Below, piece after piece: positions 22,337 through 27,077 of a stretch of 27,077 bases of DNA (positions are counted from its first letter, which is position 1; each line of letters begins with the position of its first letter). A program made the translations under genes and the position numbers. This DNA is from Prevotella sp. UBA1705 (GTDB lineage Bacteria; Bacteroidota; Bacteroidia; Bacteroidales; Bacteroidaceae). Under the pieces are notes generated by a model that was not told the origin of the DNA, made no database searches, and was given only the letters and a program-made list of their open reading frames with translations. The stretch is from positions 98,467-125,543 of the forward strand of contig DCJH01000067.1 of NCBI GenBank assembly GCA_002317385.1. The letters run 5' to 3'.

Positions 22337-23937
22337 TTCTTCTGGGCTTTCTGCTTACGTAATTTTCTTCCGAGCGTCTGTACGCACTCGCGGCGCGGGA
22401 TGATGACGCTCACACCGTTATAGGCTATCTCTTCGCGGATGGTGCGGGTGATTTCGGGCATGTTTTTGGCCAGCGGCACCACCACACGCACATGTTCCGG
22501 CTCCACGCCGAGACCCAGACAGATAGCCTCAAACTTATTGGTTCCGGCCGAGTCCTGCCCTCCGGTCATGGCCGTGGTGAGGTTGTCGGAGATCACTACG
22601 GTGATGTTCGATTTGTCGTTGATGGCATCGAGCAGTCCTGTCATGCCGCTATGGGTAAACGTGGAGTCGCCAATGACGGCAATGGCAGGAAATACTCCTG
22701 CGTCGGCCGCGCCCTTGGCCATGGTGATGCTGGCTCCCATGTCCACGCAACTGGCGATAGACTGGAACGGGGGCAGGGCACCAAGCGTGTAGCAACCGAT
22801 GTCGCCGAAGATGCGGGCACCCTCAAACTCGGCCGCCACCTCATTGAGAGCGGTGTAGACATCGCGGTGACCGCAACCCTGACAGAGTGCGGGCGGGCGG
22901 CCCACCACGTCGTCGATGGCCTCGAACGGCGTGCTGATGGTCTTGCCTAAAGCCTTGGCCACATTGTCGGGAGTGAGTTCTCCGGTGCGTGGCAGGTCGC
23001 CGGTGAGACGCCCAGACACCTTATAGTCCTTACCGAGCAGGGCGCGGAGGTTCTCCTCCACGAACGGCTGACCGTCCTCGACCACCAAGATGCGGTTGCT
23101 CATGGCGGCCAACTGTTCCACCTGCGCCTTGGGCAGGGGATACTGATTGAGCTTCAGGATAGCCGAAACACCCTCGGGTTCGGCCTCTTTAACATAGTTA
23201 TAGGCGATGCCGCAGGCAATGACGCCCACGCCTTTGCCATCGAGTGTCTCCAGTCGGGAGTATTTCGACTGCTCGGCCATCTGCTCCATGTCGGGCTGTT
23301 TGGCCAAGAGTCCCACATAGTTTTTGCGGGCAATGGCGGGCAACAGCACCCAGTGCTTGCCGCTGTCGGGGTTCAGTGCGTTGGCCTCCATCACCGCGTG
23401 GTCTACCGATACCGACGCGCGCGAGTGAGCCAAGCGGGTCACCAGTCTGATCAAAACCGGCAGCCGGAGTTTCTCCGAGGTGGCGAAGGCTTCCTCCAGC
23501 ACGTCGTAACACTCCTGCTGGTTGCTGGGTTCGAAGATAGGAATCATGGCAAACTTACCATAGAAACGGCTGTCCTGCTCGTTCTGCGAGCTGTGCATCG
23601 AGGGGTCGTCGGCCACTAACACGGCCAAACCACCATTCACACCCGTGATGGCAGAGTTGACAAAGGCATCGGCGCAGACGTTCAATCCCACATGTTTCAT
23701 GCACACCAGGGCGCGCTTGCCGGCGTAAGACATACCCAGCGCGGCCTCCATGGCCGTCTTCTCGTTGCTGCACCAGCGGCTGTGAATGCCGCGCTCGCGG
23801 GTGAGTGGGTGCCCTTGGATGTACTCGGTAATCTCCGTTGAGGGAGTGCCCGGGTAGGCATAGACGCCCGAGAGGCCCGCATGGAGCGCTCCCAGGGCTA
23901 TGGCTTCATCGCCGAGCAGTAGTTTCTTTTCTGTCAT
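22333..23937 (-). CDS. iorA: Indolepyruvate oxidoreductase subunit alpha, lacking a C-terminal ferredoxin domain
   Basis: A 534-residue TPP-dependent subunit. It holds the pyrimidine-binding domain (YAYPGTPSTEITEYI, about 26-40; Glu59 region CSNEKTAMEAAL), a central domain and the TPP domain. In the last, CQGCGHRDVY (about 351-360) and GDSTFTHSGM to VVISDN (about 422-451) are the cofactor motifs. Archaeal IorA proteins carry about 60 more residues with two [4Fe-4S] clusters. Here the protein stops after IIPRRECVQ and a basic tail, so that module is absent. The remaining chain looks intact. It is the first gene of a six-gene operon and shows no clear TAnnTTTG box upstream. Confidence 0.94.
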   Translation of the reverse strand: MTEKKLLLGDEAIALGALHAGLSGVYAYPGTPSTEITEYIQGHPLTRERGIHSRWCSNEKTAMEAALGMSYAGKRALVCMKHVGLNVCADAFVNSAITGVNGGLAVLVADDPSMHSSQNEQDSRFYGKFAMIPIFEPSNQQECYDVLEEAFATSEKLRLPVLIRLVTRLAHSRASVSVDHAVMEANALNPDSGKHWVLLPAIARKNYVGLLAKQPDMEQMAEQSKYSRLETLDGKGVGVIACGIAYNYVKEAEPEGVSAILKLNQYPLPKAQVEQLAAMSNRILVVEDGQPFVEENLRALLGKDYKVSGRLTGDLPRTGELTPDNVAKALGKTISTPFEAIDDVVGRPPALCQGCGHRDVYTALNEVAAEFEGARIFGDIGCYTLGALPPFQSIASCVDMGASITMAKGAADAGVFPAIAVIGDSTFTHSGMTGLLDAINDKSNITVVISDNLTTAMTGGQDSAGTNKFEAICLGLGVEPEHVRVVVPLAKNMPEITRTIREEIAYNGVSVIIPRRECVQTLGRKLRKQKAQKK

Positions 23938-23966
23938 GACTATATGGTTTAAGTATTTTCTTTTGG

Positions 23967-24068
23967 GAATTAGAGAATAATAGAATAATCGCTTCGCTCA
24001 GAATAACAGCCAACGGCATGTTCCCAGAGGCTTATGGTAATGGCTTTTATTCTATTATTCTCTTATTC
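23967..24068. repeat. Second AGAGAATAATAG inverted-repeat element
   Basis: A 22-bp inverted repeat with one mismatch (23967-23988 with 24047-24068) encloses about 58 nt. ATTCTTTT-like repeats follow. Both the core 12-mer and the GTAATGGCT segment are shared with the element at 18111-18210. It lies between the omega-amidase stop and the iorA start, so it could end the omega-amidase transcript or act in the iorA leader. Confidence 0.75.
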
Positions 24069-24119
24069 TTTTATTCCCAATCTAATATCTTCTTATTCCA
24101 ATTCTTGATTTCTCTTATT

Positions 24120-24890
24120 CTAATCTTTCCCTTCCAGCCTATATCTGTCGGCATCATCCAGCACGGGAAACTTCCGGCGGAAGGCCTTGAGTGGCTCCAT
24201 GGAGAGCTCGGCCGTGACCACATCCACCTTGTCTCGCTGGCAGGCCACGATGGTTTGCCCATAGGGATCGATGATTTCGCTGCCTCCGCTATAGCTGCAT
24301 GCCGGGTCGTTGCCCGTGCGGTCTACACCTATTATATAACACTGGTTCTCGATAGCGCGCGCATGGAGCAGGGTGGTCCATGCCTGAAGGCGCACCGTGG
24401 GCCAGCTGGCCACATAGATGGCCATGTCGTAGTCGCCCCGATTGCGGCTGAACACGGGAAACCGCAGGTCGTAGCACACCTGCAGCAGGATGCGCATGCC
24501 AAGATATTCCACCACCACTCGCTCCTGGCCGGAGGTGAACCGATGGTGCTCGCCGCTATAAGTAAAGAGATGATGCTTGTCGTAATGGTGCTCACTGCCG
24601 TCGGGAAACACGAAGTAGAAACGGTTGTAGAACTTCCCGTCAGCCTCTGTCGCCACGCTCCCGCAGAGGGCGCAGTGGCGCTTGCGGGCCTCGGCCTTCA
24701 TCCATTGGAGCGACGATTCGTCGGCCTCGGCAATGCCCTTCGGCTCTGTGGCAAACCCCGTGGAGAACATTTCGGGCAGCACGTAGAGGTCGGCACCGGC
24801 GTGCTCGTCGAGCAGTCGGGCGGCATTCTCCTGGTTTTGCCGAGGATTAGCCCATGCGATGTCTGTTTGCAACAATGATACTTTCATCAT
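24120..24890 (-). CDS. Nitrilase-superfamily omega-amidase (YafV/Nit2-like)
   Basis: A 256-residue carbon-nitrogen hydrolase. The Glu-Lys-Cys triad is Glu40 (YVLPEMFSTGF), Lys105 (HYDKHHLFTY) and Cys139 (QVCYDLRFPVF), numbered from the first of two ATGs. The motif context and length match YafV/Nit2, omega-amidases that cleave 2-oxoglutaramate and 2-oxosuccinamate to 2-oxo acids and ammonia. These compounds arise when glutamine or asparagine donates an amino group to an arylpyruvate, which fits the aminotransferase in the operon downstream on the same strand. A good promoter lies upstream. Confidence 0.9.
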   Translation of the reverse strand: MMKVSLLQTDIAWANPRQNQENAARLLDEHAGADLYVLPEMFSTGFATEPKGIAEADESSLQWMKAEARKRHCALCGSVATEADGKFYNRFYFVFPDGSEHHYDKHHLFTYSGEHHRFTSGQERVVVEYLGMRILLQVCYDLRFPVFSRNRGDYDMAIYVASWPTVRLQAWTTLLHARAIENQCYIIGVDRTGNDPACSYSGGSEIIDPYGQTIVACQRDKVDVVTAELSMEPLKAFRRKFPVLDDADRYRLEGKD

Positions 24891-24917
24891 TATGGTAATT
24901 AGTTTTCATTTTGATAG

Positions 24918-24949
24918 CAAAAGTACGAAATAATTTTCGATTTAACAAG
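24918..24949 (-). promoter_or_regulatory. Promoter of the omega-amidase gene
   Basis: On the minus strand CTTG (24949-24946), a 20-bp spacer and TACTTTTG (24925-24918) match the -33/-7 consensus, ending 27 bp before the ATG at 24890. Confidence 0.6.
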
Positions 24950-25096
24950 AATGTCCGCTTTATTTTGTTAATCTGTACAAACTGTGTGCGCCTACCAACA
25001 AACGGCATCGCGATTATTAGGTTGTCGCCTTACGAAATATTCATTAAAAAACACAAAAAGTGTTACATTTCGTTTTACTTTGTAGTCTATATTCTA

Positions 25097-25104
25097 TAAC
25101 TTTG
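25097..25104 (+). promoter_or_regulatory. -7 box of the M48 protease gene
   Basis: TAACTTTG followed by CA is 34 bp before the ATG at 25139. The -33 position holds only a weak T-run (about 25073-25076). Confidence 0.55.
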
Positions 25105-25138
25105 CAATAGATTCAAAAAGTACTAAAATAGAGATATA

Positions 25139-26011
25139 ATGAGAAAAATTAAGTTATTCGTCATGACTGCGGTGGCATCGGTGTTGATGTCGGCCTGCGG
25201 AACCACTTCTACCGTACCTGTTACGGGTCGTAAACACAGCTTATTGGTGAGCGATGCACAGGTGTTGAGCCTGAGCAATCAGCAGTATAGCGAGATCATG
25301 AAAAAGTCTACTCTCTCCTCCAACACCACCAACACGGCGATGGTGAAGCGTGTGGGCCAGCGCCTGGCAACGGCCGTTGAGTCTTATCTGAGGAACAATG
25401 GAGCGGCCAACGAGATTCAGAACTTCGCGTGGGAATTCAATCTTGTGAAGAGCAATGAGCCCAATGCGTTCTGCATGCCCGGCGGCAAGATTGTGGTCTA
25501 CGAGGGACTTCTGCCCTACACACAGAACGAGACGGCGCTCGCCATTGTGCTCGGACATGAGATTGCGCACGCTGTTGCTAAGCATTCGGCCGAGCAGATG
25601 TCTAAGCAGATACGCCAGCAGTATGGCACGCAGATACTCGGCACCGTGCTCAACAGCACCGTGGGCGGTAGCGTGGGCAACATTGCCGCCACCATCGCCC
25701 AGCAGGGTTTCTCTTTCGCCAACCTGAAATACAGTCGCGACAACGAGTCGGAGGCCGACCACATCGGTCTGATTTTCGCTGCCATGGCTGGCTACAATCC
25801 CGAGGAGGCCATCCCGTTCTGGCAGCGCATGTCGTCGGGTAAGAGTGGCGGTAGCGACGTATTGAGCGACCACCCGAGCGACTCCAAGCGCATAGCCGCC
25901 CTCCAGCGGGAGATGCCCGAGGCGCTGAAGTATTATCAGGCCACCCAGCCTGCTGCTACCACGCGCTCCACAACCACCACGAAGAAGCGCACCACCACCA
26001 GGCGTAAGTAA
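25139..26011 (+). CDS. M48-family metalloprotease lipoprotein
   Basis: A 290-residue periplasm-facing lipoprotein. The signal peptide ends in a lipobox (VLMSAC, Cys20). The zinc site is HEIAH (140-144), with the third ligand Glu205 in NESEADHIG, and the LSDHPSDSKRI segment near residue 242 is the usual M48 substrate-side motif. This set matches the BepA/LoiP-like M48 proteases that degrade misfolded outer-membrane proteins, though there are no TPR repeats. The final 25 residues are a Thr/Lys/Arg-rich low-complexity tail. It is monocistronic, with its own promoter and a strong terminator. Confidence 0.93.
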   Translation: MRKIKLFVMTAVASVLMSACGTTSTVPVTGRKHSLLVSDAQVLSLSNQQYSEIMKKSTLSSNTTNTAMVKRVGQRLATAVESYLRNNGAANEIQNFAWEFNLVKSNEPNAFCMPGGKIVVYEGLLPYTQNETALAIVLGHEIAHAVAKHSAEQMSKQIRQQYGTQILGTVLNSTVGGSVGNIAATIAQQGFSFANLKYSRDNESEADHIGLIFAAMAGYNPEEAIPFWQRMSSGKSGGSDVLSDHPSDSKRIAALQREMPEALKYYQATQPAATTRSTTTTKKRTTTRRK

Positions 26012-26079
26012 TGCTTCGCCTCTCGTGGGAGAGTCATTCATTGGGGCGCTGCATCGTGCGGCCAGTCCAAACCGTATGG

Positions 26080-26117
26080 AGCATGGCAGAGAAATCGATT
26101 CTCTGCCATGCTTTTTT
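26080..26117 (+). terminator. Terminator of the M48 protease gene
   Basis: A perfect 14-bp stem (26080-26093 with 26099-26112, loop ATCGA) is followed by Ts to 26117. It lies 68 bp after the stop codon. Confidence 0.92.
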
Positions 26118-26280
26118 CTTATCCCTTGCGGTGATTCTGCGGGGTGGTATTGGGTGTTTCGCAGCCTATCATTGTCAAGATTAGGTCATGCAATTTCCAT
26201 CACTGATATGTCTGGATAGGAGGGCGGGGTAGGGATTTGGAGTGACGGCGGACGTGATTTTGCGGTGTCTGCGCCCGGGT

Positions 26281-26545
26281 CATGGGGCAAAAAGGCCCTT
26301 TTCGCAATTCTATTTGGTGGTTTTTGTGGTGCGTTGAGGCCCTTTTCGCCTGGCCATCTCATAGTAATCGCGCGGCGATTAGTGCCTTTTCGCGATGCCG
26401 TTTTTGTCAGATAATCACAAGTTGTTGGCTTTCAGCCTGTTCCGATAGGGAGCCTTTGAGGGATTTTCGCGCCTTCTTGCCTGTAGGATAGTCTCTGAGG
26501 CCCGTCTTGAAAGCGGTCTTCAAATTATTTCATAAGAATTTATTT
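26281..26545. repeat. GGCCCTTTTCGC-containing intergenic element, copy B
   Basis: GGCCCTTTTCGC occurs at 26294-26305 and 26338-26349, with degenerate copies near 26381 and 26462. CTCTGAGGCC and a TTCAA-N2-TATTTCAT-like block follow, in the same order as at 12955-13260. A 69-residue open frame across it is not convincing. Confidence 0.5.
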
Positions 26546-26718
26546 TCCGTGCCGGTAGAGGGGAGATGAGCGGTGGGGTCTATCTCACGCAGAGCCGCAG
26601 AGCAAAAGGAGGCTGCGCGATGTGTGGCTCACACAGAGTTGAGGAGTCTTGGGAGGCATCGCCACGGCGATGAAAGGGGAGGGGCAAATCCTACGCAAGA
26701 AAAGCCTCTCCCCCTAAC

Positions 26719-26739
26719 CCCTCCCCCGGAGGGAGGGGA
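26719..26739. repeat. C-rich/G-rich hairpin repeat
   Basis: CCCCTCCC (26719-26726) and GGGAGGGG (26732-26739) form an 8-bp palindrome around CCGGA, preceded by CTCTCCCCCTAA. Sequences of this kind are dispersed in many Bacteroidota genomes, as I recall. There is only one copy in this window. Confidence 0.5.
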
Positions 26740-26787
26740 GTGATATGCCTGCTAACTGGGATATTCCTGCGAAATGTCGATGATAGA

Positions 26788-26932
26788 GTAGGGACATGCC
26801 CTGTGCATGTCCGCACTGCCGGAGGGCAATGGATGGATAGGAACGGATGGGAGGTTTCGGAGTTATAGGAATAAAGAGGAGCGGGTAGTGGCGCCCCAGC
26901 ATTCGGCGGACATGCACGGGGCATGTCCCTAC
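26788..26932. repeat. Inverted pair of the 27-nt palindromic repeat, copies 2 and 3
   Basis: Copy 2 (26788-26814) and copy 3 (26906-26932) are in opposite orientation and match at 26 of 27 positions after reversal. Each has 8-bp arms GGACATGC/GCATGTCC. They bracket 91 bp with no gene. Copy 1 is at 3173-3199. Confidence 0.8.
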
Positions 26933-26959
26933 TGAGCGATGGGCCTCCATCCAGAGGGC

Positions 26960-27029
26960 TTGTCATTGCGAAACGCGGAGCGTTTCTTTTGTCATCACAT
27001 CCAACACACGAGAATTTGTCATTGCGAAA
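26960..27029 (+). repeat. Direct repeat TTGTCATTGCGAAA
   Basis: The 14-mer occurs at 26960-26973 and 27016-27029. After the first copy, GAAACGC (26970-26976) and GCGTTTC (26980-26986) form a hairpin followed by four Ts, like a terminator, although no plus-strand gene precedes it closely. The whole 26118-27077 interval holds no gene that I can support. Confidence 0.5.
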
Positions 27030-27077
27030 AGGTTGTTATCATGATGTTTTATAATATGTTTTTATGTCTTTCTGTCT

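Noticed and set aside
26691..26966. Minus-strand open frames of 78-91 codons near the right end
   Set aside because: They consist of the C/G-rich and 27-nt repeats read as protein, with Pro-rich low-complexity sequence.

Overview
The window looks like chromosomal DNA from a Bacteroidota member, most likely Prevotellaceae (Prevotella in the broad sense). This is inferred from gene content and promoter style, not from a database match. Supporting signs are a FimB/Mfa2-like lipoprotein, a CarboxypepD_reg outer-membrane barrel protein, a heterodimeric PyrK/PyrD dihydroorotate dehydrogenase and a SlyD with a Cys-rich tail. The most telling sign is about a dozen start-proximal copies of the Bacteroidota -7 box TAnnTTTG, mostly extended to TAnnTTTGCA. 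Shine-Dalgarno sequences are generally weak. No prophage, IS element, CRISPR array or rRNA is visible.

Layout. Positions 1-31 are the 3' end of a tRNA (probably His) with a strong terminator. A FimB/Mfa2-like lipoprotein (-) follows, divergent from a Nif3-family/zinc-ribbon gene pair (+). Positions 3302-4961 (-) hold a DjlA-like TerB/J-domain protein, a TerB-like protein and a 66-residue partner. Positions 5086-6950 hold a small membrane protein, an HsdR-N-like nuclease-fold protein (-) and holA (+), the last two divergent from face-to-face promoters. A 0.65-kb AT-rich gap with several palindromes precedes an XRE regulator driven by a near-perfect promoter. Then come pyrK-pyrD (+), aroC and slyD (-), a small secreted protein (+), flavodoxin (+), a 950-residue outer-membrane barrel protein (+) and a CatA-like acyltransferase (+).

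From 23937 down to 18216 (-) lies the most coherent metabolic block: iorA-iorB-aminotransferase-paaK-ACT protein-PaaI-type thioesterase, with ATGA overlaps at three junctions. A YafV/Nit2-like omega-amidase gene lies just upstream on the same strand. Together they can interconvert aromatic amino acids, arylpyruvates, arylacetyl-CoAs and arylacetates. The omega-amidase could pull a glutamine-dependent transamination forward. The direction of flux (fermentation to arylacetate, or reductive carboxylation of arylacetate to amino acids) cannot be read from sequence. The last genes are an M48 metalloprotease lipoprotein (+) and then about 950 bp without a gene.

The intergenic DNA is rich in repeats. 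There are three copies of a 27-nt palindrome with a compensatory base-pair change, two inverted-repeat elements built on AGAGAATAATAG (one of which seems to have supplied the last codons of the thioesterase), and two diverged copies of a GGCCCTTTTCGC-containing element. These repeats and the arylacetate module with its omega-amidase are the parts most worth a second look.
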